Positions 1 to 13,300 of a DNA stretch of 64,000 nt are shown one piece after another. The position numbers were made by a program, and so were the translations under genes. Origin of the DNA: Chaetoceros tenuissimus (taxonomy: Eukaryota > Bacillariophyta > Thalassiosirophyceae > Chaetocerotales > Chaetocerotaceae); NCBI GenBank assembly GCA_021927905.1, contig BLLK01000045.1, forward strand, positions 2,914,001 through 2,978,000, in the 5' to 3' direction. How positions within the stretch are numbered: position 1 is the stretch's first letter; every line of letters begins with the position of its first letter. A model generated the notes under the pieces. The model saw only the letters and a program-made list of their open reading frames with translations. It searched no databases and was not told the DNA's origin.

Positions 1-569
1 TTTCTGCCAATATCCTTTTCAAACACTACAAAAATATGGATACAAAGAAAAGAACAGAAAAAATGTTTTGAAGCCTCTTGAAGGCAGTGCACATCTTCTT
101 CATCTAATTCAATCCAACGAAGCATTTTCCATGTTCAATATCTAGAAAAAAAATCGCCATAAAATATAGTAAGGTACTTAGCCTTTGCAATCAAATCCAT
201 TTCTTACAATAAAAAAAGAAGGAAGAAAATACGGAAAGCTCAAGTATGTATGAAGAATGAGACTCCATTTTCCTGGGACTGATTCATATCCAGTATTTTG
301 CCGTTAAAAATATCCGTGTAGAGTCTGTAGATTTGATGCTTCGCGCCCTCATTTCTAAATCAAAAATCGAACACCTTCGAACCTTTTTTGAATTGCTCTC
401 TTCTCATCATAGTAAAGAACAGATTGGTTTTGAAAAGCAAAGTCAGTCTATTGTTTAGTTACATTGCAAGTCTATTCATTGCTACACAGCGTGAGTTGCT
501 TTCAATAGAGGGTTGAAAAGCGGGAGTCGATCGTTCGAGTCGACTAGAAAACTAGTTGCAGCAAGCATC
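1..569. other. 5' flank of the giant repeat gene
   Basis: AT-rich sequence with no convincing ORF, RNA gene or repeat. It should hold the promoter and 5' UTR of the gene that starts at 570. I see no clear core promoter motif. Confidence 0.4.
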
Positions 570-3500
570 ATGCTCCGAGCAAAAGTTTCATTGGCATTGT
601 TGATCTTTGCCACCGTACCTAGCGGTGCATTTCTTTTCTCCGAGCGATGCTTTTCTTATCCTATTTTTGAGGATATAGCTTCTTGGTATTGGTAAGTGGA
701 TCCGCTTCTTCTTTTGTATTTAAGATTCAATCGTGAGAATTCCTCTCAACTCATTTCGGTATTTTAGGGATACGATTCAACAGTGCCAAGGTGCTGCTAC
801 TTCTTTTGATAGGGACGGTGAGGGCAATGGTAAGTCGATTTGATTTATTAGTTATTCGTGGTTTGATTCATAACTGAATTGTATTTCTTTTTCATTATTG
901 CAGTTGTTCCGAACATACCTCAGGCGTCATTGAATGGAAATGGTACTGATTTGGAGTTAGCCGCCGACTACAATGTCGGTGAGTCTCTTCAAGATGAGGG
1001 TGGACTAGTTTCAGTTCTTGGTGGAAATTCACTTGTAGGTACAGGAGGATCTGTCAATGTTCAGAGTGGAAAGTCCTTACAAGGTAGCTCCGGTGATGTT
1101 CTCTTGTCCAGTGCTGCTAGTGGCACCCATGGTGTCAGTGGAGCAGTGACAATTTCTACTGGAGCGTCAAAAGCGGGAGATTCTGGTTCTATTTCTATTA
1201 GAACTGGTAATGCGTTGGATGGAGCTGCAGGTGATATTTCTTTATCGGTGGGTGATGGTCGTTACAATGATGGAGGTGATTTCTCGATCAAGGCTGGTTC
1301 GACACACGAAGCAGCTCGTGAAGGAGGCACGCTCCAATTGCAAGGAGGAGAAGGAAAAAGTAATCATCCTCGAGATGGTGGAAATGGTGGCAATGTTATT
1401 ATTGATGGCGGTAAAGGTGAGACTGTAATGTTGTTTTCGTGCGGCATAATATTCCAAAAATTAATTTGCTAACAATCTTTTCCTTAATTATAGCAAATGG
1501 TATGGGCATCTATGATAATGGTGGATATACATCTATCAAAGGAGGTAGTGCCATTGCAGGATATGGTGGTGCTCTTTCGCTATCTTCGGGTATTAGCAAG
1601 CTTCATTCGTCTGGTGCTGTCGCAGTCAAGTCTGCTGATTCTGGATCTTTCGGAACAAGTGGAGAAGTTGAAATTTTTAGTGGTAACAGCAAAGTTGGAG
1701 ACTCCGGTCATCTTTCTTTTGACACTGGAAATTCTGAATTAGGTCGTGGAGGCGATATTCGCTTCAAGGTTGGTACTGGGGTTGGTAACGGTAATGGAGG
1801 AAATATCAGCTTTCGTGCTGGTGATGTTCAAGCATCTGAAGGCAGTCCGTCAGGTGGAAGAATTGATATGTTGTCAGGCATGAGTAGTGTTGGAAAGAGT
1901 GGTAGAATCACTTTGAAGACTAATAAGTCCCCGTTTGGAAGTAGCGGTTTGCTACGACTTGAAACTGGTAGTAGTAAGTCTGGTGATAGTGGGGAGTTCA
2001 TCTTCAAGAGTGGCGATGCAGAAGATGGTCAGGCCGGTGGGTTTTCTCTACTGCTTGGATCTACAAAAGCTGGAGTTGCATCAAGAGAGTCTAGAGACGG
2101 AGGCAGTATTATAATGGCTGCTGGTACAACGAGTGATAGTAAAGCAACAGGTGGACACGTGAAAATTACTGGTGGAGAAGGAACTTCTGATGATGGAGGT
2201 TCTGGTGGCAACCTTAGTTTTGCTGGTGGAGCATCATTTGCCCAGGCTTCTTCATCGGGAAAGCCAAGTGAGAATGCTTTTGGTGGTCGTGTTGATATCG
2301 ATGGAGGATATTCGCAAGGTGAGATTTATCGCGTTGCTAATTTTTCTTGCTTTGTTTTTAGAAAATTAATTTCATACTCACTTTTCTCCAAAATATTCTC
2401 TATAGGTGGCTTTGGTGGAAATTTGAATCTCCGCTCTGGAATATCTACCATGTTCAAATCTGGAGATATTAGATTGATGACTCCAACTGGCGGAAGAGTT
2501 GGTCAATCAGGTCTTATCCGAATCAAAACAGGTGAATCTATGAAAGGAGATAGTGGTGCTATTGAAATTGTAACTGGTGGAGCAACGTCTGGTGGTTCCA
2601 AGGATCTTTCCAAAGGTTAGTCATTTCCATTGAATGAATATTTGCATATCTTTTTTTTCTTACAAATAGGTGCTACTTCAAAAGGTGGGGACATTTTACT
2701 CCAGGTTGGTATGGGAGATTCCGGTAATGGTGGTAATGTTGAAGTTTTTGCTGGAGATACTATACACAAAAACAGCCTTTCTTCTAATCCTGGTGCTCAT
2801 GGTGGATACATCCTTTTGTCAACTGGTAAAAGTTTAGAAGGTAGCTCTGGAAGGGCCCGTAAGTAAATCAACTTCTTTTACTACCATTTACAAAATAATC
2901 GCTAATGCTTTACGGGCTAATTGTTTATAGAGATTCAAACTCAAAATGCTGGAGAGAAAGGATCTTCTGGTACAATGACTATTATTACTGGAAGTGCGTC
3001 CCAAGGAAATGGTGGTAGTATCCTAGTTGAAAGTGGCCTCTCAGAACATGGTAAAGGAGGAAACATCAATTTGGTTGCTGGTGAATCCAAGTCAAAGTCC
3101 TACCATCCAAATTTTGATGGTGGCAGTATCAGTTTACAAGCTGGGCACTCCGATACCCGTGCGGGAGTAGGTGGAGAAGTTTCTATCAAAGGAGGTGTTG
3201 GAAAACATAAAGGAAGATTAGATGGAGGAGTTGGTGGTTCGGTCAGTTTAGCTGGAGGAGATTCGTTGGGCTTGGACGAAGTGAATAGTGTTGGTAAGTG
3301 AAACTTTTTGGAAAAGTATTTTCTCTTAACTTCAATTTCTAATGATTCTCCGTATGTAGGTGGAAGTATCAATCTTGCTGGTGGAAACACTCAATATGCT
3401 GCTGGAGGAAGTCTCAATTTCACCTCAGGCTACAGTATGAAGTCCAACAGTGGAAATGTCACTATTGCTACACATGCTGTTCCAGAGAGAACTTTTTCAA

Positions 3501-6500
3501 CTTCTGGATCAGTTCTGCTTGAAACTGGTACTTCACCTACAGAGTCTGGACAAATTGTTCTCAAGACTGGTAAGGCGGTTGATAAAGGAAGGGCAGGCTC
3601 GGTTGTTCTACAAAGTGGGTCAAGTGTAGATTCATACGACGGTGGTAAAGTTGAATTGACTGGTGGAGAAACTTTTAAAAGAGACTCAGAAGCTGGTGCA
3701 GTTGTCATCACTGGTGGCAAAATGACTACAAACAATCCTAATTATGACTTTGTGAGTAGTATTTATTTTTATTCGTTTCAGCGTGGACTAAGCATTTGTC
3801 AAAAACTTACCAAACATCATGTATTACACACTGAATAGGGTCAAGGCGGCGATGTGAAGTTGAATGGAGGCGATACTGACTCTCGCACTCATAGAGGTAT
3901 AGGTGGCTTCATTGTAATGAAAACTGGAGCAGGTCAAACGGGAGGGAGTATCACTTTGGATACTGCCAGTGGAGCATATGCTAGTGGTAGTATTGCAATG
4001 TCTACTGGTGGTGAAAACTATCGCACTGGGAACTTTACTGTAAAGACTGGTAGTTTGATCTCAGAACGCTTTATGAAGTCGGCAGATTCATCTGGCTCTA
4101 TCTCCTTTGTGACTGGAGATGGAACTGACAAACATCCATCTGGGAAGATTATGTTGAAAGTTGGCCAAGGAGGGGGTTCTACTGAAAGGGCGAGAGGAGG
4201 AGAAGTTAGTATTGAAGCTGGAGATACAAATGGAGGTGGTAAAGGAGGTCTAATTCATTTATTATCTGGAGGTTCAGGAGGTACCAGTGCTGATACAGAG
4301 AGTGGATATATCTTCCTAGAGACGAAAGGCTCAGTTCCCTACGGAACAACCGGCAGAATTGGTTTGGCCACCGGAAGTAATGCCTTTGATATGCATAGAG
4401 GTGGAAAAAGTGGATCTTTGCATCTTGAGACAGGTGATGCTACCAGAAGCACTGGTGGGATTTTTCTCAATGTTGGTAAATCAGAGGACAGCAATGGTGG
4501 ATCTTTGGAATTCACCGCTGGTTCTGGAAAAGAGAAATCTGGACGGGTACTCATTCAATCCGGTGATTCAGAAGCCCAAAACTCTGGAGGGATTCACCTA
4601 AGATCTGGAGCAAGTGCAATTGGCAATACTGGAGACATAAAGCTAGAAACTCCTGACGTCAAACTTGGTCACCAGGCTGGTTCCATTGCCTTGATCACAG
4701 GAGGAGAGAGGGATCGTAGGCTCTTGGGAGGTAGTATCAATCTTTTGTCAAAATCAAATGGTGATATCAATCTCAAAGTTGGAGAGGGAAAGGAAGGTGG
4801 AAATGTGAATATCTCCGCTGGACATTCCGTGACAAATGGCTTTTACGACCATTACGATGGAGGTGAAGTCAACATCAAAGGCGGAGGCTCAAACAATAAG
4901 AAAGGTGGAGCAGTTGTGATTAGTGGAGGTGATTCTGAGGTTGAGGATGGTGGTACTGTGAGTATTATTGGAGGCCAAGGTGCAGCGATTGATGGTGTAG
5001 GTGGAGGTGTCAAGATCATTGCAGGTGGCCGAGCCGAAAAAGCTACTATAAATGCACGGTCAGCTAGGAGTAGGTTTCCAAGACAGGAAATAATGTTTGG
5101 GTTTCTAGATGACATGACAATTCCTTTAAGAATCGAAAAGATCAAGGATCATCCCAGTAGAATTATCTCAAGTGTTCCACTTCATGCTACTTCAATTCAA
5201 TTTTCCTCGGACCGAAGGATCAAAAGAAACATTGTTGACGTAGATAGTGATGAGATCCTCGAAAGGTTGAAAATGATTCAAATCAAGGAATACGGTTATA
5301 CAAAGGAGTGGTCTGATGTGCGTGGAATCAAGGACCTCTCGCTACGAGTACGTGGAGTTATCGCTCAACAGTTGCAAAGTGTCTTTCCGGAGCATGTTAA
5401 TATCATCAATAGCTTCCAGTCTAATGAAGGAACATTCAAAATGTTTGATTTCCATCAAGTTGATAAACAAGCTCTCACAATGGATATTATTGCAGGTCTT
5501 CAGAGTCATAGCAAAAGGTTCCAAATTGGAAAGATAGGGAAAGCAACACCTTCACTAGCAATTGTAACTGATGACGACAAGAGCACAAATAGATTTGGAT
5601 CTGGATTTATTCATTTGGAGACAGGGGACTCAATTCTTGGCTCAACAGGTAGTGTAAATATCACAACAGGTGAAGCATTGCTAAAAGCTGGAAATTTGTA
5701 CCTAGGAACAGGCAACGCAGTCAATGATGCGTCCAAGATAGTCATAGAAACAGGAGCAACAAGACAAGGTCCAGGTGGAAGTGTCAATATCAAAGGTGGT
5801 AAAGGCTGGACCAAAGGAGGAGATGTTCTAATTCAAGGAGGTCAAACAACATACAATGAAGGAGGACACATTCTGGTAAATACAGGAAAAAGTAAGGGTT
5901 CAGACTCTGGCCAACTCATTTTGCAGACAAACACAATTGAAGATGAAGACAGTAAAACAGGAAGTGCAAAAATCCAAACCGGTTCTACAACGCGAGGTGA
6001 TAGTGGTGGCGTGTCCATTGTATCTGGCAAGGCAGACGAAGCAGGCAGCATTGAGCTTAGTGTGTCAGATTCCTTGGATAGTGCTACTGCAGGCGAAGTG
6101 CGAGTAAGTGCTGGAGACAGTATGATTGGCAGTGGAGGAGACTTGTTGGCATCATCAGGAAGCGGACAAAAGGCAGGAGGAAATATCGTGCTTGAAGCAG
6201 GTACAGGTATGCTTGAAGATGGAGGATCGGTAGTATTAGCTTCAGGAGCAAGCGCAACATCTCAATCTGGACAAGTATCCATCGAGACAGCATCTGTATC
6301 TGGAAACAATGTATCTACTGGAAACTTGAGTCTGAAGACTGGAGAATCCACTGCAGATGCTAGTGGTGGCGTGTCCATTGTATCTGGCAAGGCAGACGAA
6401 GCAGGCAGCATTGAGCTTAGTGTGTCAGATTCCTTGGATAGTGCTACTGCAGGCGAAGTGCGAGTAAGTGCTGGAGACAGTATGATTGGCAGTGGAGGAG

Positions 6501-8986
6501 ACTTGTTGGCATCATCAGGAAGCGGACAAAAGGCAGGAGGAAACATCGTGCTTGAAGCAGGTACAGGTATGCTTGAAGATGGAGGATCGGTAGTATTAGC
6601 TTCAGGAGCAAGCGCAACATCTCAATCTGGACAAGTATCCATCGAGACAGCATCTGTATCTGGAAACAATGTATCTACTGGAAGCTTGAGTCTGAAGACT
6701 GGAGAATCCACTGCAGATGCTAGTGGTGGCGTGACCATTGTATCTGGCAAGGCAGACGAAGCAGGCAGCATTGAGCTTAGTGTGTCAGATTCCTTGGATA
6801 GTGCTACTGCAGGCGAAGTGCGAGTAAGTGCTGGAGATAGTATGATTGGCAGTGGAGGAGACTTGTTGGCATCATCAGGAAGCGGACAAAAGGCAGGAGG
6901 AAACATCATGCTTGAAGCAGGTACAGGTATGCTTGAAGATGGAGGATCGGTAGTATTAGCTTCAGGAGCAAGCGCAACATCTCAGTCTGGACAAGTATCC
7001 ATCGAGACAGCATCTGTATCTGGAAACAATGTATCTACTGGAAGCTTGAGTCTGAAGACTGGAGAATCCACTGCAGATGCTAGTGGTGTCGTGTCCATAG
7101 TATCTGGTAAGGCAGACGAAGCAGGCAGCATTGAGCTTAGTGTGTCAGATTCCTTGGATAGTGCTACTGCAGGCGAAGTGCGAGTAAGTGCTGGAGACAG
7201 TATGATTGGCAGTGGAGGAGACTTGTTGGCATCGTCAGGAAGCGGACAAAAGGCAGGAGGAAATATCGTGCTTGAAGCAGGTACAGGTATGCTTGAAGAT
7301 GGAGGATCGATAGTATTAGCTTCAGGAGCAAGCGCAACATCTCAGTCTGGACAAGTATCCATCGAGACAGCATCTGTATCTGGAAACAATGTATCTACTG
7401 GAAACTTGAGTCTGAAGACTGGAGAATCCACTGCAGATGCTAGTGGTGGCGTGTCCATTGTATCTGGCAAGGCAGACGAAGCAGGCAGCATTGAGCTTAG
7501 TGTGTCAGATTCCTTGGATAGTGCTACTGCAGGCGAAGTGCGAGTAAGTGCTGGAGACAGTATGATTGGCAGTGGAGGAGACTTGTTGGCATCATCAGGA
7601 AGCGGACAAAAGGCAGGAGGAAACATCGTGCTTGAAGCAGGTACAGGTATGCTTGAAGATGGAGGATCGGTAGTATTAGCTTCAGGAGCAAGCGCAACAT
7701 CTCAATCTGGACAAGTATCCATCGAGACAGCATCTGTATCTGGAAACAATGTATCTACTGGAAGCTTGAGTCTGAAGACTGGAGAATCCACTGCAGATGC
7801 TAGTGGTGGCGTGTCCATTGTATCTGGCAAGGCAGACGAAGCAGGCAGCATTGAGCTTAGTGTGTCAGATTCCTTGGATAGTGCTACTGCAGGCGAAGTG
7901 CGAGTAAGTGCTGGAGACAGTATGATTGGCAGTGGAGGAGACTTGTTGGCATCATCAGGAAGCGGACAAAAGGCAGGAGGAAATATCGTGCTTGAAGCAG
8001 GTACAGGTATGCTTGAAGATGGAGGATCGGTAGTATTAGCTTCAGGAGCAAGCGCAACATCTCAGTCTGGACAAGTATCCATCGAGACAGCATCTGTATC
8101 TGGAAACAATGTATCTACTGGAAACTTGAGTCTGAAGACTGGAGAATCCACTGCAGATGCTAGTGGTGGCGTGTCCATTGTATCTGGCAAGGCAGACGAG
8201 GCAGGCAGCATTGAGCTTAGTGTATCAGATTCCTTGGATAGTGCTACTGCAGGCGAAGTGCGAGTAAGTGCTGGAGACAGTATGATTGGCAGTGGAGGAG
8301 ACTTGTTGGCATCATCAGGAAGCGGACAAAAGGCAGGAGGAAACATCGTGCTTGAAGCAGGTACAGGTATGCTTGAAGATGGAGGATCGGTAGTATTAGC
8401 TTCAGGAGCAAGCGCAACATCTCAGTCTGGACAAGTATCCATCGAGACAGCATCTGTATCTGGAAACAATGTATCTACTGGAAACTTGAGTCTGAAGACT
8501 GGAGAATCCACTGCAGATGCTAGTGGTGGCGTGTCCATTGTATCTGGCAAGGCAGACGAGGCAGGCAGCATTGAGCTTAGTGTGTCAGATTCCTTGGATA
8601 GTGCTACTGCAGGCGAAGTGCGAGTAAGTGCTGGAGACAGTATGATTGGCAGTGGAGGAGACTTGTTGGCATCATCAGGAAGCGGACAAAAGGCAGGAGG
8701 AAACATCGTGCTTGAAGCAGGTACAGGTATGCTTGAAGATGGAGGATCGGTAGTATTAGCTTCAGGAGCAAGCGCAACATCTCAGTCTGGACAAGTATCC
8801 ATCGAGACAGCATCTGTATCTGGAAACAATGTATCTACTGGAAGCTTGAGTCTGAAGACTGGAGAATCCACTGCAGATGCTAGTGGTGGCGTACATTGTA
8901 TCTGGCAAGGCAGACGAAGGCAGGCAGCATTGAGCTTAGTGTGTCAGATTCCTTGGATAGTGCTACTGCAGGCGAAGTGCGAGTAA
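570..8986 (+). CDS. giant secreted beta-solenoid protein with internal peptidase S74 domain (5' part; 9 exons)
   Basis: Exons 570-691, 768-829, 904-1416, 1494-2318, 2406-2615, 2670-2858, 2931-3293, 3360-3751 and 3839 onward join in frame with GT-AG introns. The ATG at 570 gives a signal peptide (MLRAKVSLALLIFATVPSGA), so the product is secreted or surface-bound. Residues from about 80 to 1290 are diverged 15-18 residue Gly/Ser repeats of the type GGxxxLxSGxS, which suggest a stacked beta-solenoid fibre. Around residues 1345-1470 (nt 5195-5520) lies a peptidase S74 (intramolecular chaperone of endosialidase) domain. Its motif SDRRIKRNI carries the Ser-Lys pair (S1349, K1354) that makes the self-cut in this family. 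Unusually the domain is internal: repeats resume without a stop and run into the 120-aa array from 6001. The frame is lost near 8890 by small changes that look like consensus errors; reading continues in the next frame at about 8921. An adhesive or cell-wall role is inference. Confidence 0.8.
5195..5520 (+). other. peptidase S74 / intramolecular chaperone domain coding segment
   Basis: The translation contains SDRRIKRNIVDV, then an EYGYTKEW core and RGVIAQQLQSVFPEHV, matching the S74 pattern (SDxRLKxNI ... Y.. ..GviAQel...fP..V) of phage tail-spike chaperones and MYRF. In those families the domain trimerises the upstream fibre and cuts the chain just before the motif serine. Here Ser and Lys are five residues apart, as in active members, so self-cleavage is plausible. 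The domain normally sits near the end of phage fibres; here at least 1,100 residues of repeat follow. Confidence 0.85.
6001..8919 (+). repeat. tandem array A: 360-bp (120-aa) unit, 8 full copies plus partial ninth
   Basis: The same 360-bp phase recurs at 6001, 6361, 6721, 7081, 7441, 7801, 8161, 8521 and (partial) 8881, with only a few substitutions per copy and exact length conservation. All copies are in frame in the giant gene. Each encodes several GGxxxLxSG beta-solenoid rungs, starting GGVSIVSGKADEAGS. Even synonymous positions are nearly identical, which points to recent expansion or gene conversion. A last half unit (8921-9120) leads seamlessly into array B at a shared SGAS motif. Confidence 0.97.
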
Positions 8987-10389
8987 GTGCTGGAGACAGT
9001 ATGATTGGCAGTGGAGGAGACTTGTTGGCATCATCAGGAAGCGGACAAAAGGCAGGAGGAAACATCGTGCTTGAAGCAGGTACAGGTATGCTTGAAGATG
9101 GAGGATCGGTAGTATTAGCTAGTGGTGCTTCGAATGCATCAGGCAATGGTGGATCCATGGCATTGTTGTCAGGATCAAGTGCAGACACGAACGGAGGAGC
9201 TGTATCTTTGACATCAGGATCTGGATCAGTCTTGGGTGGTGCAGTTACCATTAGCTCAGGCAGCGGCTCATCTGGCAATGGTGGTGATATCTCTATGTCA
9301 AGTGGTGCATCATCATTAGCTGAAAGTGGAAGTATTACTTTCTCATCAAGTGCTGGTGTCGCTGGATCAACAAACAGCGGAGGGTTGACTTTGTCTTCTG
9401 GAAGCACTTTGAACGGAGCAAGTGGAGCTATTGATGTCAATACTGGAAATGCAGCAGGCGGCCAAGCAGGATCTTTTACTCTCAACGTTGGATCAAGTGA
9501 TAGTAGCAGTGGCAGCATCTCAATGAGCAGTGGAAGCTCGTCTTCAGCAGCGGGCGGATCAGTAGTTATCGACGGAGGTGCAAGTGGATCTGGCGATGGA
9601 GGATCTGTGAGTTTTACTAGTGGTGCTTCGAATGCATCAGGCAATGGTGGATCCATGGCATTGTTGTCAGGATCAAGTGCAGACACGAACGGAGGAGCTG
9701 TATCTTTGACATCAGGATCTGGATCAGTCTTGGGTGGTGCAGTTACCATTAGCTCAGGCAGCGGCTCATCTGGCAATGGTGGTGATATCTCTATGTCAAG
9801 TGGTGCATCATCATTAGCTGAAAGTGGAAGTATTACTTTCTCATCAAGTGCTGGTGTCGCTGGATCAACAAACAGCGGAGGGTTGACTTTGTCTTCAGGA
9901 AGCACTTTGAACGGAGCAAGTGGAGCTATTAATGTCAATACTGGAAATGCAGCAGGCGGCCAAGCAGGATCTTTTACTCTCAACGTTGGATCAAGTGATA
10001 GTAGCAGTGGCAGCATCTCAATGAGCAGTGGAAGCTCGTCTTCAGCAGCGGGCGGATCAGTAGTTATTGATGGAGGTGCAAGTGGATCTGGCGATGGAGG
10101 ATCTGTGAGTTTTACTAGTGGTGCTTCGAATGCATCAGGCAATGGTGGATCCATGGCATTGTTGTCAGGATCAAGTGCAGACACGAACGGAGGAGCTGTA
10201 TCTTTGACATCAGGATCTGGATCAGTTGAAGGTGGTGCAGTTACCATTAGCTCAGGCAGCGGCTCATCTGGCAATGGTGGTGATATCTCTATGTCAAGTG
10301 GTGCATCATCATTAGCTGAAAGTGGAAGTATTGCTTTCTCATCAAGTGCTGAAGATTGTGGCTGGATCAACAAACAGCGGAGGGGTTGA
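8921..10389 (+). CDS. continuation of giant repeat protein (end of array A and first array B units)
   Basis: This frame continues the last array A half-unit (from GSIELSVSDSLDSATAGEV) and runs through two clean 166-aa array B units and most of a third. It has no ATG-led start of its own that makes sense. It is best read as the same gene displaced in frame by the noisy stretch at 8889-8921. The frame is lost again at about 10345-10390, where many small insertions and deletions begin. I do not regard it as a separate gene. Confidence 0.6.
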
Positions 10390-13300
10390 CTTTGTCTTCA
10401 GGGAAGCACTTTGAACTAGACAAAGTGGAGCTATTGATGTCAATACTGGAAATGCAGCAGGCGGCCAAGCGAGATCTTTTTACTCTCAACGTTGGTCAAG
10501 TGATAGTAGCAGTGGCAGCATCTCAATGGCAGTAGAGCTCGTGCTTCAGCAGCAGGCGGATCAATGTAGTTATTGACGGAGGTGCAAGTGGATCTGGCGA
10601 TGGAGGATCTGGCGAGCGTGGTAGTGGTGCTTCGAATGCATCAGGCAATGGTGGATCTATGGCATTGTTGTCAGGATCAAGTGCAGACACGAACGGAGGA
10701 GCTGTATCTTTGACATCAGGATCTGGATCAGTCTTGGGTGGTGCAGTTACCATTAGCTCAGGCAGCGGCTCATCTGGCAATGGTGGTGATATCTCAATGT
10801 CAAGTGGTGCATCATCATTAGCTGAAAGTGGAAGTATTACTTTCTCATCAAGTGCTGGTGTCGCTGGATCAACAAACAGCGGAGGGCTGACTTTGTCTTC
10901 AGGAAGCACTTTGAACGGAGCAAGTGGAGCTATTGATGTCAATACTGGAAATGCAAGCCACAGGCGGCCAAGCAGGATCTTTTTATACTCAACGTTGGAT
11001 CAAGCAGTAGTAGCAGTGGCAGCATCTCAATGAGTGGAGGCTCGTGGCTGGCTTGTGGGCGGATCAGTAGTTATTTGGCTTGGAAGTGCAGTGGATCTGG
11101 CGATGGAGGATCTGTGAGCGTGAGTAGTGGTGCTTCGAATGCATCGGGCAATGGTGGATCTATGGCATTGTTGTCAGGATCAAAGAATTAGGAACACGAA
11201 CAGGAGGCTGTATCTTTGACATCAGGATCTGGATCAGTTGAAGGTGGTACGGTTTACCATTAGCTCAGGCAGCGGCTCGTCACAGCGTGGTGGTGATATC
11301 TATCAGAGTGGTGCATCATCATTAGCTGAGAAGTGGAGTATTACTTTCTCATCAGAGTGCTGGTGTGGCTGGGATCAACAAACAGCGGAGGGTTGACTTT
11401 GTCTTCGGGAAGCACTTTTGAGCAGGGCAAGTGGAGCTATTGATGTCAATACTGGAAATGCAGCAGGCGGCCAAGCAGGATCTTTTACTCTCAACGTTGG
11501 ATCAAGTGATAGTAGCAGTGGCAGCATCTCAATGAGCAGTGGAAGCTCGTCATCAGCAGCGGGCGGATCAGTAGTTATTGACGGAGGTGCAAGTGGATCT
11601 GGCGATGGAGGATCTGTGAGCGTGAGTAGTGGTGCTTCGAATGCATCGGGCAATGGTGGATCCATGGCATTGTTGTCAGGATCAAGTGCAGACACGAACG
11701 GAGGAGCTGTATCTTTGACATCAGGATCTGGATCAGTTGAAGGTGGTGCAGTTACCATTAGCTCAGGCAGCGGCTCATCTGGCAATGGTGGTGATATCTC
11801 AATGTCAAGTGGTGCATCATCATTAGCTGAGAGTGGAAGTATTACTTTCTCATCAAGTGCTGGTGTCGCTGGATCAACAAACAGCGGAGGGTTGACTTTG
11901 TCTTCAGGAAGCACTTTGAACGGAGCAAGTGGAGCTATTGATGTCAATACTGGAAATGCAGCAGGCGGCCAAGCAGGATCTTTTACTCTCAACGTTGGAT
12001 CAAGTGATAGTAGCAGTGGCAGCATCTCAATGAGCAGTGGAAGCTCGTCTTCAGCAGCGGGCGGATCAGTAGTTATTGACGGAGGTGCAAGTGGATCTGG
12101 CGATGGAGGATCTGTGAGCGTGAGTAGTGGTGCTTCGAATGCATCAGGCAATGGTGGATCCATGGCATTGTTGTCAGGATCAAGTGCAGACACGAACGGA
12201 GGAGCTGTATCTTTGACATCAGGATCTGGATCAGTCTTGGGTGGTGCAGTTACCATTAGCTCAGGCAGCGGCTCATCTGGCAATGGTGGTGATATCTCAA
12301 TGTCAAGTGGTGCATCATCATTAGCTGAGAGTGGAAGTATTACTTTCTCATCAAGTGCTGGTGTCGCTGGATCAACAAACAGCGGAGGGTTGACTTTGTC
12401 TTCAGGAAGCACTTTGAACGGAGCAAGTGGAGCTATTGATGTCAATACTGGAAATGCAGCAGGCGGCCAAGCAGGATCTTTTACTCTCAACGTTGGATCA
12501 AGTGATAGTAGCAGTGGCAGCATCTCAATGAGCAGTGGAAGCTCGTCTTCAGCAGCGGGCGGATCAGTAGTTATTGACGGAGGTGCAAGTGGATCTGGCG
12601 ATGGAGGATCTGTGAGTTTTACTAGTGGTGCTTCGAATGCATCAGGCAATGGTGGATCCATGGCATTGTTGTCAGGATCAAGTGCAGACACGAACGGAGG
12701 AGCTGTATCTTTGACATCAGGATCTGGATCAGTCTTGGGTGGTGCAGTTACCATTAGCTCAGGCAGCGGCTCATCTGGCAATGGTGGTGATATCTCTATG
12801 TCAAGTGGTGCATCATCATTAGCTGAAAGTGGAAGTATTACTTTCTCATCAAGTGCTGGTGTCGCTGGATCAACAAACAGCGGAGGGTTGACTTTGTCTT
12901 CAGGAAGCACTTTGAACGGAGCAAGTGGAGCTATTGATGTCAATACTGGAAATGCAGCAGGCGGCCAAGCAGGATCTTTTACTCTCAACGTTGGATCAAG
13001 TGATAGTAGCAGTGGCAGCATCTCAATGAGCAGTGGAAGCTCGTCTTCAGCAGCGGGCGGATCAGTAGTTATTGACGGAGGTGCAAGTGGATCTGGCGAT
13101 GGAGGATCTGTGAGTTTTACTAGTGGTGCTTCGAATGCATCAGGCAATGGTGGATCCATGGCATTGTTGTCAGGATCAAGTGCAGACACAAACGGAGGAG
13201 CTGTATCTTTGACATCAGGATCTGGATCAGTCTTGGGTGGTGCAGTTAGCATTAGCTCAGGCAGCGGCTCATCTGGCAATGGTGGTGATATCTCTATGTC

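Noticed and set aside
513-569. Upstream extension of the giant gene from a TTG codon
   Set aside because: A TTG start is unlikely in a eukaryotic nuclear gene, and the ATG at 570 gives a clean signal peptide. The same reasoning moved the starts at 31682, 32707, 34388, 39869, 41035, 43338 and 49508.
8880-10373. Minus-strand 497-codon frame with repeats
   Set aside because: Antisense shadow of the array A/B boundary, as above.
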